Assembly: GCA_019634795.1 (NCBI GenBank)
Contig: JAHCAR010000001.1
Coordinates: 536,981 to 600,980, forward strand
Origin: Dokdonella sp.
GTDB lineage: Bacteria > Pseudomonadota > Gammaproteobacteria > Xanthomonadales > Rhodanobacteraceae
Direction of reading: 5' to 3'
DNA length: 64,000 bases
In this document: positions 51,800 to 61,993 of the stretch, in pieces
How positions within the stretch are numbered: position 1 is the first letter of the stretch
Layout of the letters: every line of letters begins with the position of its first letter
Notes under the pieces: model-generated
The model's database searches: none
Told to the model about the DNA's origin: nothing
What the model saw: the letters and a program-made list of their open reading frames with translations, nothing else
Translations under genes and position numbers: made by a program

Positions 51800-52545
51800 G
51801 AGCAATGCCGAATCCACAGCTGCCCTCATCCGCCATCCGGGCACCCTCTCCCGCACGCGGGAGAGGGAACAACAAAAGCTCCCCGACCCCCGTTCGTCCC
51901 CGGATCGCAGTCCGGGGCAGGCTCCGAGCGGAGCGCAGCGAAGTCGAAGGACCGTTTCCCAACACCCCCATCCACAGCCCCCAAAAGTCGTCCGAGTCAG
52001 ATGCTTCTCCCGCTGGCGGGAGAAGCTGCCGACAGGCTGATGACAAGTCCAGGGATGGAATTGGTAGAGCAACGCAGGGAGCAGTTGCCGAGGGTGGCCA
52101 CGCGGAGCATGAAGCCCAAATCACGAGCGCCCCTCATCCGCCCTCCGGGCACCTTCTCCCGCACGCGGGAGAAGGAACAAAAAGCTCCCCCACCCCCGTT
52201 CGTCCCCGGATCGCAGTCCGGGGCAGGCTCTGAGCGTAGCGCAGCACCCCCGTTCGTCCTGAGCGTAGCGCAGCGAAGTCGAAGGACAGTCTCCCAGCAA
52301 CCCCCATCCACAGCCCCCAAAGTCATCCGAGTCAGATGCTTCTCCCGCTGGCGGGAGAAGCTGCCGACAGGCTGATGACAAGTCCAGGGATGGACTTGGT
52401 AGAGCAACGCAGGGAGCAGTTGCCGAGGGTGGCCACGCGGAGCGTGAAGCCCAAATCACAAGCGCCCCTCATCCGCCCTCCGGGCACCTTCTCCCGCACG
52501 CGGGAGAAGGCACAGCCACGCCTGCCTCCATCGCACCCTCTCAAC
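51800..52545. repeat. Duplicated 335-bp block of dispersed repeats
   Basis: The block from 51991 (TCCGAGTCAGATGCTTCTCC) recurs from 52326, 335 bases later, nearly identical through GCTGATGACAAGTCCAGGGA and GGAGCAGTTGCCGAGGGTGG. Each copy includes CCTCATCCGCCCTCCGGGCA then ACCTTCTCCCGC, the same repeat found inside gcvP. A partial third copy is at about 51823-51990. CGTTCGTCCTGAGCGTAGCG pieces relate it to the 17.7-kb element. It fills the 935-base gap between the nitroreductase and pntAA genes, and no gene is supported. Confidence 0.9.
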
Positions 52546-52643
52546 CCAAAAACCCAGCCAATTCAATGACCCATCGCAGACGTGTGTATTTCATGAATAA
52601 ACCGGGCTAGGATGCACCCCGGACTTCATGTCGAGGGGGAGCC

Positions 52644-53780
52644 ATGCCGGTCGTCGTTGCCGTATTGCGCGAATCTGCCGAGGGCGAGCGCCGCGTTGCG
52701 CTGACACCCGAAGTCGCGAAGAAACTCAAGGCGCGTGGCGCCCAGATCGTCATCGAGAAAGGCGCCGCTGCCTCGGCCTATTTCGCCGACGCCGCCTTTG
52801 CCGATGCCGAAGTCGTCGCCGACGGCCCGACCGCCCTCGCCCGTGCCGACGTGCTGCTGCGCGTGCAGCCACCGACGGTCGAGGAGATCGGCCATCTCAA
52901 GGAAGGCGCGGTCGTCATCGCCCACCTGCAGCCGCATCTCGGCCCCGAACGCGTCAAGGCCCTGCGCGACCGCAAGATCACTTCGTTCGCCATGGAACTG
53001 CTGCCGCGCACCACGCGCGCCCAAGCCATGGACGTGCTCTCCTCGCAGGCCGGCGTCACCGGCTACAAGGCCGTGCTGATCGCCGCCGAACGCGCGCCGA
53101 AATTCTTCCCGATGCTGACCACTGCGGCCGGCACGATCCGCCCGAGCAAGGTGCTGATCGTCGGCGCCGGCGTGGCCGGCCTGCAGGCGATCGCCACGGC
53201 CAAGCGCCTCGGCGCCCAGGTCGAAGGCTTCGACGTGCGCCCGGAAACGCGCGAGCAGATCGAGTCGCTCGGCGCCAAGTTCCTCGATCTCGGCGTCTCC
53301 GCCGCCGGCAGCGGTGGCTATGCGCGCGAACTGACCGCCGAGGAACGCGAGCAGCAGCAGAAGGCGCTGGCCGATCATCTCAAGGGCATCGATGTCGTCG
53401 TCACGACGGCTGCGGTACCGGGGCGCAAGGCGCCGCGCATCATCAGCGCGGCGATGATCGCCGGCATGAAGCCCGGCGCGGTCATCGTCGACATCGCCGC
53501 CGAATCGGGCGGCAACACCGAACTCAGCAAGCCCGGCGAAACGGTCGTCACCGACAACGGCGTCAGCGTCATCGGCACGGTCAACCTGCCGGCGACCACG
53601 CCGATCCACGCCAGCGAAATGTACGCGCGCAACCTCTACAACTTCCTCGAGCTCTCGCTCGCCGACGGCGTGCTCACGCTGGACTGGGAAGACGAACTGA
53701 TCGCCAAGACCTGCCTCACCCACGCCGGCCAGATCAAGCACGAACCCACCCAGCAGGCGATCGAAGGAGCCTCGTCATGA
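52644..53780 (+). CDS. pntAA: PntAA, NAD(P) transhydrogenase alpha subunit, domain I
   Basis: Soluble NAD(H)-binding part of the proton-translocating transhydrogenase that makes NADPH at the expense of the proton gradient. 378 residues; alanine-dehydrogenase-like fold with VLRESAEGERRVALTPE, RPSKVLIVGAGVAGLQAIATAKRLGA (NAD Rossmann motif) and DVVVTTAAVPGRKAPRIISAAM. It corresponds to the alpha1 subunit of the three-subunit form. Its TGA overlaps the pntAB ATG. Confidence 0.96.
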   Translation: MPVVVAVLRESAEGERRVALTPEVAKKLKARGAQIVIEKGAAASAYFADAAFADAEVVADGPTALARADVLLRVQPPTVEEIGHLKEGAVVIAHLQPHLGPERVKALRDRKITSFAMELLPRTTRAQAMDVLSSQAGVTGYKAVLIAAERAPKFFPMLTTAAGTIRPSKVLIVGAGVAGLQAIATAKRLGAQVEGFDVRPETREQIESLGAKFLDLGVSAAGSGGYARELTAEEREQQQKALADHLKGIDVVVTTAAVPGRKAPRIISAAMIAGMKPGAVIVDIAAESGGNTELSKPGETVVTDNGVSVIGTVNLPATTPIHASEMYARNLYNFLELSLADGVLTLDWEDELIAKTCLTHAGQIKHEPTQQAIEGASS

Positions 53781-54067
53781 TCGATGGATTTCTCGCCCTC
53801 TACATCTTCATGCTCGCCGCCTTCACCGGCAAGGAAATCATCGGCCGCGTGCCGGTCATCCTGCACACGCCGCTGATGTCGGGCTCGAACTTCGTCCACG
53901 GCATCGTCCTCGTCGGCGCGATGATCGCACTGGCCCAGGCCGATTCGACCCTGGCCAAGACCATCGGCTTCATCGGCGTCGTGCTCGGCGCCGGCAACGC
54001 CGCCGGCGGCTACGTGGTCACCGAGCGCATGCTCGAGATGTTCAAGTCGAGCAAGGACAAGAAATAG
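53777..54067 (+). CDS. pntAB: PntAB, NAD(P) transhydrogenase alpha subunit, membrane part
   Basis: Short membrane subunit of 96 residues with three to four helices (GFLALYIFMLAAFTGKEIIGRVP, MSGSNFVHGIVLVGAMIALAQA, IGFIGVVLGAGNAAGGYVVTERMLEMF), the alpha2 chain of the split transhydrogenase. The ATG at 53777 overlaps the pntAA stop by 4 bases. pntB follows after 120 bases. Confidence 0.95.
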   Translation: MIDGFLALYIFMLAAFTGKEIIGRVPVILHTPLMSGSNFVHGIVLVGAMIALAQADSTLAKTIGFIGVVLGAGNAAGGYVVTERMLEMFKSSKDKK

Positions 54068-54187
54068 GCGGCAGCGCAGCGAGCGCGCCGTTCATCGCGC
54101 GCACCGCGGATCCGCCGCCACACAGCGTGGCCGGCGCCATCCGCAAGCCGATCAAGAAACTCACCATGTAATCCGGGGAACTACGAC

Positions 54188-55597
<1,410 letters not shown>

Positions 55598-55992
55598 GGG
55601 GCCGAAACCATAAGCAGCCGAGCCCCAAGCCCAATTTCTGCATTGAAACCTTGATAAGTCAGTCAACGTGGATCTGACTTGCCAACTACGAATCGCGAAT
55701 GCGGCAAGCTGATCAGCTTTAGGTACTTCGCAAAGGACCGTACATCAGTCCGCCTAGTCACGACACCACCCAAATGCAATCGCTCGAGTCGCGAAAAAGC
55801 AATGCACATGCTTAATCAGCCGACCCATGATTCTATTTCTACCAAAAGCTCCATCGTAGAAGCTGCGTCGATCAATGTGACGTAGCCTGCTCGAAAAAAG
55901 ACTGATTGCCAAATTTTTCTGAGACACCATCCATCAAATGAGAGCGCGAAAAGAACTGAAGCCAAGCCGCTCTTCATAGCGAGGCAATACGA
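55598..55992. other. AT-richer spacer at the island edge
   Basis: A 395-base gap without a convincing gene. Base composition is visibly lower in GC than the preceding 55 kb. A short open frame of 68 codons (55679-55885) has no ribosome site, domain or signal peptide. The promoter of the DUF262 operon should lie here. I found no tRNA gene or obvious attachment-site repeat. Confidence 0.6.
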
Positions 55993-57183
55993 ATGCGATT
56001 GATACCAAGCGACCCAGACATCGAAACGATCTTTGGGCGAATTGATCGAGGAGACCTTGATCTCCAGCCTGACTTTCAGAGAGGAGAGGTTTGGTCCGTC
56101 GCAAAACAACAGCGTCTCATCGATAGCATACTTCGAGATTGGCACGTCCCTCCCATTCACGTAATCCTGGACCCCAAAAGTCAAGATGTATCGGTTCTTG
56201 ACGGCCAGCAGCGGTTGGTCGCCATACGCGATTTTATAAAAGGCAGATTCCCCATTGACGGGAAAATCGAACCGATTGACGACGACATCACTCGAATTGA
56301 TAGAAAGAACTTTGAAGAGCTCCCAAAGGAAATCAAGCGTCGGATCCTCGGATTTCCTTTACGCCTATTCACACTCGTCGACTATGAGCCATCGGAGCCG
56401 GGAGAACTATTCTTTCGACTGAATCAATTAAGCTCTCTAACCCCCGCTGAACAAAGAAACGCATTCTTTGGTAGCGCAAGGAGACAAGTAAAGGATCTGT
56501 CTTCACATTTAGAACAGCTCAAGCTTGACGGAAGTGTCTTCGGATTTTCGAACGCGAGGATGGCTTACGACGACGTCATCACAAGAGCACTTTTCTTGCT
56601 CGACGCAAACACGCTACTACGAAAAACAACTTCAACTGCACTCGCAGACAAATACCGAAGCGGAGAGCCTTTTTCCCCTAGAGCCACAAAATCCGTCAAA
56701 TGTGCTCTCGATATTATGGCCGCCGCGCAAGAACGAGCGAGCAGTTCCATAAGGCTGAACAAGGCGACCGCACAGTCGTGGATGGTATTTCTCTCCGTCG
56801 CTCCCCGATATGCCAATTCAGGAACAGATAGCTCAGCGATCTTTGCCGACTACATGCGCCAATTCGAATTACATAGAGCCACCATCGGACAAAATGCTTT
56901 ATTTGCTAACAATAATACCGACAAAACTTATTGGGAGAGTTTCTCAGTTGCATTCGACGTCTATGAAGATCGAGCCACATCACGCGTTTCAGACATATCC
57001 TCGGTCGTCCTGCGCGATCTAGTCCTCTGGCTATGCTTTGCTGGATGGTGCAAACAGAAATCCGATTGGCTCTCCCCAAACGATCGCATACAGGCACTCT
57101 GCCAACTCGCAAATCGGAGCCCAATCAACGCGGCTGACATCGAGCGCATTGCTCAGGAACTAGACTGGGGAAGAACTCTGTGA
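55993..57183 (+). CDS. DUF262 (ParB/Srx-fold, GmrS-like) protein, probable defence component
   Basis: 396 residues. The N-terminal third fits DUF262: LDLQPDFQRGEVWSVAKQQRLIDSIL (23-48) and the signature VLDGQQRLVAIRDF (68-81), the DGQQR motif used for nucleotide handling in GmrSD, SspE and related nucleases. RLNQLSSLTPAEQRNAFF at about 140-157 is also typical. No HNH/DUF1524 nuclease domain is present, and the C-terminal 240 residues are helical and unrecognised. It overlaps the next gene by 4 bases (GTGA), so the two form a coupled operon. Low-GC, AT-rich codon use indicates transfer. In DUF262 systems this domain often senses modified DNA or uses NTP; here that is inference. Confidence 0.85.
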   Translation: MRLIPSDPDIETIFGRIDRGDLDLQPDFQRGEVWSVAKQQRLIDSILRDWHVPPIHVILDPKSQDVSVLDGQQRLVAIRDFIKGRFPIDGKIEPIDDDITRIDRKNFEELPKEIKRRILGFPLRLFTLVDYEPSEPGELFFRLNQLSSLTPAEQRNAFFGSARRQVKDLSSHLEQLKLDGSVFGFSNARMAYDDVITRALFLLDANTLLRKTTSTALADKYRSGEPFSPRATKSVKCALDIMAAAQERASSSIRLNKATAQSWMVFLSVAPRYANSGTDSSAIFADYMRQFELHRATIGQNALFANNNTDKTYWESFSVAFDVYEDRATSRVSDISSVVLRDLVLWLCFAGWCKQKSDWLSPNDRIQALCQLANRSPINAADIERIAQELDWGRTL

Positions 57184-58628
57184 AGCACGCCAAGATAGGA
57201 GATATCTGGAAAGAGGCGAGACGATACAATCGTCGCAGCGTTCTTAGCGTATACATAAAATGGAGCGGAAATCCACGCCTAAGCGACGGCGAACTGCGAA
57301 TCACACATCCAATAACGATAATCTGTGGAGAAAATGGCGCCGGCAAGTCTTCCCTGCTTCATTCTATATTTCACGCACTCGTCGACGGAAGCGCGACTAA
57401 TGAGGATGCATACGTCGCACGCCCTCAGACTGGCGTGATCGAAGATGTGATCGTTGAGGTTCGCTCCGCTGAAGACGAAAACGATATAGTTACGCTTCAC
57501 CAAAAAGAGGTTCGCGCCCATTTTACACCAAGTGAAGCTCCTCGAAGGCTGACACTCATTGATCCTGGAATGCATGTTCCAAAGATCATCGATATTGTAA
57601 GCCGAGATGCCAACTTCAATGACCACATCGAAGGCGTTGATCCCAAGATACTCGACACAAAGGCCATCGAACAACTCAGCTATGTTGTTGGCCGAGCGTA
57701 CGATCTTGTGGAAGTATATGAAATTGAGGGGATCGGCCCAAACGGTAGTGTACTTCCTTACTTTATTGTTAGTTCTAACGATGCTAAATACGATATCTCT
57801 GCAATGGGGTACGGGGAGATTGCTAGCTTGTATGTATTATGGTCGATTCTTCGAGCGACCCCTGGCACTTTGTTTCTCATCGAAGAACCCGAAGCCTTTT
57901 TGTCGCCGCGGTCGCAGGCAGCCCTTGTTGACGTGTTTGCCTCGTATGTCCGCGAACGCCAACTGACTTTTATTGTCACGTCGCACTCGGGCGCCATTGC
58001 AACTCGCCTGCGCTATGAAGAAATCATTTACACAACAAGAAGCTCCAGCAGAGTAGCTCTTCATTGTCCAGCAAGAAGAGTAGACCTCGTCTCACGACTC
58101 GGCTTGATCCCGCAACGCCCCTTCCTCATCTTTGTCGAAGACCCGGTAGCCGCCATATTCGCAGATGCACTTGTGTCGAACTATTCGACCCACTTGGCGG
58201 GAGCGGTCGAGTTCGCAGTCTGCAACGGCGAATCAGAAGTCGTTGGAGCATTGCGCTTGATACCACACACGGTACGTTCCGTAGTTCATGTAGGGTTACT
58301 TGACGGCGATCAGCGCGCGAATGGCCCCCACGAGCTAAGGATCTGCTATTTGCCCGGTGATGTCCCACCAGAGAAGTTACTGCATGACTTTTTAAGGTCG
58401 CATTCTGTCAGAGCGGGGGCGTCAATTCTTGAAGTTGAAGAGGATATTTACGTTCGAGCGGCCGCCCACGCGGACGGAATGAACATTCACGACTGGGTAC
58501 ACGAGTTATCCAAAACGCTCAATATCCACTTTGGGGAGATTCTGCGAAGAATCGCGTTGTCATGGTCTAAGACGAATATGGAACATACTAGGGAGTTCAT
58601 TGCATGCATTGAAAGGCTTCTTCACTAG
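57180..58628 (+). CDS. ABC-type AAA ATPase with OLD-like TOPRIM C-terminus
   Basis: 482 residues. SMC/OLD-style ATPase: Walker A GENGAGKSS (50-58), signature-like AMGYGE (208-213), Walker B LFLIEEPEAFLSPR (231-244) and the H-loop-like TSHSGA (267-272). The C-terminal half resembles a TOPRIM nuclease: IFVEDPVAAIFADAL (Glu320) and GLLDGDQR (DGD, 375-377), though the canonical VEGxxE reads VEDPVA, so catalysis is uncertain. The start is a GTG at 57180 within the DUF262 stop overlap. OLD-family and related ATPase-TOPRIM proteins act in phage defence (Gabija GajA, OLD, PARIS AriA are known examples); the pairing with a DUF262 protein makes defence the best guess. Confidence 0.85.
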   Translation: MKHAKIGDIWKEARRYNRRSVLSVYIKWSGNPRLSDGELRITHPITIICGENGAGKSSLLHSIFHALVDGSATNEDAYVARPQTGVIEDVIVEVRSAEDENDIVTLHQKEVRAHFTPSEAPRRLTLIDPGMHVPKIIDIVSRDANFNDHIEGVDPKILDTKAIEQLSYVVGRAYDLVEVYEIEGIGPNGSVLPYFIVSSNDAKYDISAMGYGEIASLYVLWSILRATPGTLFLIEEPEAFLSPRSQAALVDVFASYVRERQLTFIVTSHSGAIATRLRYEEIIYTTRSSSRVALHCPARRVDLVSRLGLIPQRPFLIFVEDPVAAIFADALVSNYSTHLAGAVEFAVCNGESEVVGALRLIPHTVRSVVHVGLLDGDQRANGPHELRICYLPGDVPPEKLLHDFLRSHSVRAGASILEVEEDIYVRAAAHADGMNIHDWVHELSKTLNIHFGEILRRIALSWSKTNMEHTREFIACIERLLH

Positions 58629-59075
58629 TTGCATGCACTCCCGGCATCCTAGATTGGACAATCGGGACACGCAATCTTTACCGGGACTATATCTGCGAGA
58701 CATTCGCGGCACCCGGGACGAAGCCTCGAACTGAAAGGACTCGCACCGAGTATGCAGGCACGACTGGAAAACTCACCTTCTAGGATCGCCATCCAGGACA
58801 CCCGGGAATGGATCTGGAAATTCCTCTTGCCAGTATCCAGAAGCTCGCGAACTGGACACTCAAGATTCGGTTTTGAAACTTTGGCTGTCTAGGTTGCTCG
58901 ATCGGGTCGACATCGCATCTCGAGCCAGTCAGACGCCTCGCGAATCCTCAGCGACGGAATTTTGTTCTCTAACCACATCACTCGCTAACCACAAAGCCCC
59001 CCGCCCAAGCGTATGTTTTAGGGGCCCAACCTGCGCAGAAATTGCTGGTTCAATACAAGATTGTCAAGGCCCGAG
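58629..59075. other. Gap between convergent island genes
   Basis: 447 bases without a supported gene. Short pieces such as AATCGGGACACGCAATC (58670) and CAGGACACCCGGGAA (58796) look like eroded relatives of the GGGACACCCA repeats found further right. No terminator stem stands out. Confidence 0.5.
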
Positions 59076-60227
59076 CTAAGTTTCATTCGGAGGAATTGCT
59101 TCAAGAACGGCATTCGCCAAGCGTAGAACTCTTTGATAGTGTTCAATGTTCTTCTGAAGGACAGCGACCAGCTTTTTCTTTGATCTATTTGATTCCACGG
59201 TCATCCTCGGGAACTGCTCCATTGTGGATTTCATTTCTTCCACCGAATGCGCAGCTTCTTTAATGGTCTCTATGAGGGCCAGGATGTCAACCCGAAAGGC
59301 TTGCCTAGACTCTTGATCGTTTCCAGGATTCAGGGCTATTGCCCTTGCCATAGCGGAAAATCCTTCGTTTGCAGCTAGCTCCAGTTTCGAGATGCGCTTC
59401 TCAGCGTCCTCAGAGTAGGCATCCCAAATTTCCGCACCTCGCTTGATGATTCTGCGAAGTTCCGGAGGCTTGATTCCGGAATCATTTAGATTGCTGAGCT
59501 CCATTCGGTTTGCTTGCGTGCGCTCCGTCATTTGATTCAGTGATGCAGCCTGCTCCTCCATGAGGTCGGTGAGATCCGCGAACGCGGCTTCTTGAATGTC
59601 CATGTAGTCAAGAAATCCGAGTTCGTCTTGGTCAATTTCTTCTGGGGGGGATGAATCGGGACGTGACTCGTCTACTTCTACGAGTTCCTTCGAAAGGGAC
59701 GTCACAAATGTTCTCACCGCTGTGGATAGCTCAATCAGCAAAAGGTTCTCGAATTCCGCTGGGTCCTTGAATGACTTGTAGAGCACGCCATTTTCACCTA
59801 ACCAATCTTTGAACCGTTGCAATACGGACAATTGCTCGGCGTCAATCCGGGTCGGATCTAGCGGTAGAGTTTTCATGTAAACCATAACAAGAGGAATTCC
59901 ACCTCCGCTTTTGTGCTCAACAACTGCAGCTTTTACCTCTTCGATGGAACCGGAGTCCCCTCTCGGGGTTGGCGTTCCGGCACGCGCCCAAAAGGTTGCG
60001 ACGAGAATCTCGAATTTTCCATTCAATTGACGGTTAATCACTTCCTGAACGTCACCTCCGACACCAGCAACAACATCACGATCCCATCTAAGAACTTCAA
60101 GTCGATACCCGAGATCTTGACCTGCGGTGCGATTCAATCTGTCAGTAACGGTGTCCAGCAGCTTTGCCTCTTGAGATACGTCACTTGGAAAGCATGAGAA
60201 AAGTTTGATTAAGCGCACCTGATCCAT
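59076..60227 (-). CDS. DUF4062 / TIR-like N-terminus with long coiled-coil C-terminus
   Basis: 383 residues. Residues 5-125 match the DUF4062 pattern (TIR-related fold): KLFSCFPSDVSQEAKLLDTVTDRLNR, VLRWDRDVVAGVGGDVQEVINRQL, FEILVATFWARAGTPTP, then SGSIEEVKAAV (Glu96/Glu97 at the position of the family acidic pair). This is followed by a mixed segment to about 190 and helical, coiled-coil-like sequence to the end. DUF4062 domains occur at the N-termini of signalling and defence proteins. Here it may be a sensor or effector. Convergent with the DUF262-ATPase operon, so not cotranscribed. AT-richer composition indicates recent acquisition. Confidence 0.72.
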   Translation of the reverse strand: MDQVRLIKLFSCFPSDVSQEAKLLDTVTDRLNRTAGQDLGYRLEVLRWDRDVVAGVGGDVQEVINRQLNGKFEILVATFWARAGTPTPRGDSGSIEEVKAAVVEHKSGGGIPLVMVYMKTLPLDPTRIDAEQLSVLQRFKDWLGENGVLYKSFKDPAEFENLLLIELSTAVRTFVTSLSKELVEVDESRPDSSPPEEIDQDELGFLDYMDIQEAAFADLTDLMEEQAASLNQMTERTQANRMELSNLNDSGIKPPELRRIIKRGAEIWDAYSEDAEKRISKLELAANEGFSAMARAIALNPGNDQESRQAFRVDILALIETIKEAAHSVEEMKSTMEQFPRMTVESNRSKKKLVAVLQKNIEHYQRVLRLANAVLEAIPPNET

Positions 60228-60347
60228 TAGAGAATCCGTCCATAATATGGATAATGTGTATAGAATGGTATGCGCCTATGTCTATTGATGCAATATCTCG
60301 GAGGCGCCTTACCGCGGTCCGAGACTGTAATTTGTACTGTGGGTCCG

Positions 60348-60420
60348 CGATCCGGGACACCCACAATCTGGGGAGAGGCGATCCGGGACACCCATGATTT
60401 GGTCCGAGATCGCCTGACTG
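60348..60420. repeat. Two GGGACACCCA REP-like elements
   Basis: Elements at 60348-60370 (CGATCCGGGACACCCACAAT) and 60378-60420 (GCGATCCGGGACACCCATGA, then TTTGGTCCGAGATCGC). The longer form is an imperfect hairpin: GCGATCCGGGAC pairs with GTCCGAGATCGC around a 12-base loop. It is followed by CTGACTGCCGAATCCGGC. The second element starts a 261-base block that recurs at 63372-63632. The 724-base gap 60228-60951 holds these, a transposase remnant, and shorter pieces at 60646 and 60725; no intact gene. Confidence 0.88.
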
Positions 60421-60586
60421 CCGAATCCGGCGAAGGCTAGGCTCGTAAGCAATGCAAGTTGACCAAAATCGGCGCTTTCCGACGTTCCAGCAAGCCCAAT
60501 TCGACGAACGAGCGACTGATTTCCCGACACCGCCCGCCCTCCATCCTCGGAGAGCCCGAATTGTCGTGGAGTCCTGGTGGTGTGAG

Positions 60587-60638
60587 TCAGGCCGGCTGCG
60601 GTCGCGATAGCCGCTGAGCCGTTCCAATACCCTTGAGC
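60587..60638 (-). pseudogene. Remnant of the 3' end of a RAYT-like transposase gene
   Basis: On the minus strand this encodes LKGIGTAQRLSRPQPA followed by TGA, closely matching the end of the transposase gene at 63582 (LKGIGTAQRLLRQQPA). Nothing of the catalytic domain remains upstream; at about 60640 the similarity stops and unrelated DNA begins. Confidence 0.8.
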
Positions 60639-60951
60639 CGCAACAACCGGGACATCCACAATCTCGCACAATCTCGTCAACGGACTACGCTCGGAGTAGG
60701 CAAATTCATACAAGGGACGAGATCTTAGACACCCACTCTCTTCACAGCTGGATCCTCACAGCCCAGTCCTGGCCTTGGAACACTCGTTGGGCTCCATACC
60801 TGCGTCGAGTCCGAGCAGATTCAACTCGGTTGGCTTCAGGTAGCCGCTCTTCCTTGCCTGTCTGAGGCTTGCAAGTCGCCGGCTCGCGCAAGTGCTGATT
60901 CAGCCTCGCACCCATGCAATACTCTGGCGAATCCGAATCCGAGAGCTTCCC

Positions 60952-61308
60952 ATGAAAGACGTTGCTCTATTCTTGCTACTGATCCTCCAGTCCCCATTGG
61001 CTTTGGCTAATTTTTGGAACGCTTCCGATCTTCACGAGCACTTGCACGCGGCTGACGAAGACAAAGCAAATCGCGAGTACCATGAGGCCGTCCAAGGTTT
61101 GGCCTATGTGTTGGGGATTTCAGACTTTCTTTCAAGCGCGGGTGCGCTATGTCCGCCAGTCGGCACGAGCGCGGGCGATGTGGTCAACACGGTCAGACTT
61201 TACGTTGATGTACTGCTAGATCAGGAGGGCAAAGCAAGATTGCGCGAGAGTTCTGCCAGCGAAGTAACCTCTCGCGCGCTACTTGAGCGCTGGAAATGTA
61301 AGAAGTAG
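60952..61308 (+). CDS. Secreted Rap1a/Tai-like small protein
   Basis: 118 residues with a signal peptide (MKDVALFLLLILQSPLALA). The mature part shows YHEAVQGLAYVLGISDFLSSAGALCPPVGTSAGDVVNTVRLYVDVLLDQEG and ends ALLERWKCKK. The GxxYxxGISD, CPP and terminal WxC spacing resembles the Rap1a/Tai domain, named for periplasmic immunity proteins against type VI secretion amidases. Many members have no adjacent toxin, and none is seen here. The ATG at 60952 gives the signal peptide. It lies as an orphan between repeat elements. Confidence 0.65.
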   Translation: MKDVALFLLLILQSPLALANFWNASDLHEHLHAADEDKANREYHEAVQGLAYVLGISDFLSSAGALCPPVGTSAGDVVNTVRLYVDVLLDQEGKARLRESSASEVTSRALLERWKCKK

Positions 61309-61317
61309 ATGAGGAAA

Positions 61318-61920
61318 GAGACGCAGTCCACGATCCGGGACACCCATTTTCTTTACAGCTCGGCCCGCACAGCCCAACCCTGCCCTTCCTTCACTCTTCG
61401 GGCATCAGATCCGCGTCCATGGAGGTCAGATTCTCCCCACTCGGCTTCAGGTAGCCGCCCTTTGACGTCGATCGTCGATTTGCACCGAACAACCGGGACA
61501 CCCACTTTTTGGACCGGTATGCTCGCCGAAATCTTTGGTGTCCTGGCTCACCCGGATCATCCCTCAGAACGGCAACCTTGCGACCCGATCCCGTGGCGAC
61601 GCTTTTAAAAGTGTTTCGAACAAGGATCGCCGGCGCGATCCGGGACACCCACTTTCTGGTCCCGTATGCTTTCAGAATTTTTGACTTTCCCGGATTGCTC
61701 GAGGGGCGCAGTTGGCTGAATTTCTGACATGGATTGGTAGTGAGGCCATCGTCTTTGTCGCGATAGTGGCAGGTATGAGTCTGGGCGCTTTGCTATTTCG
61801 TAGATCGCGATCCGGGACACCCATAATTTGGTCCGAGATCGCCTGACTGAAGACAGCGCGATCTGGGACACCGCGCGATCTGGCGCGCGATCTGGGACAC
61901 CCACTTTTTGATCCGGCATG
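61318..61920. repeat. Scattered GGGACACCCA elements in a gene-free stretch
   Basis: REP-like elements start at about 61331, 61490, 61636, 61806, 61860 and 61890. Most have the form CGATCCGGGACACCCACTTT or the ATAATTTGGTCCGAGATCGC form. The CACTTT type is followed by TCTGGTCCCGTATGC, so GGGAC pairs with GTCCC. No intact gene is supported between 61309 and 61993. Confidence 0.85.
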
Positions 61921-61993
61921 CTTGCCGAAATCATGGATGGTCCTGACAATCTCTGCGGTCCACTATCCGCGAGCTGACCTGGGGGTTTTTGGC

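Noticed and set aside
55679-55885. A 68-codon open frame before the DUF262 gene.
   Set aside because: No ribosome site, no recognisable domain or leader, and the stop is followed by unrelated DNA.
57180-58628. Calling the ATPase gene gajA (Gabija).
   Set aside because: Its partner is a DUF262 protein, not a UvrD-like GajB helicase, and the TOPRIM motif differs.
58873-59079. A 68-codon open frame between the convergent island genes.
   Set aside because: It overlaps the end of the DUF4062 gene, has no ribosome site, and consists partly of eroded repeat sequence.
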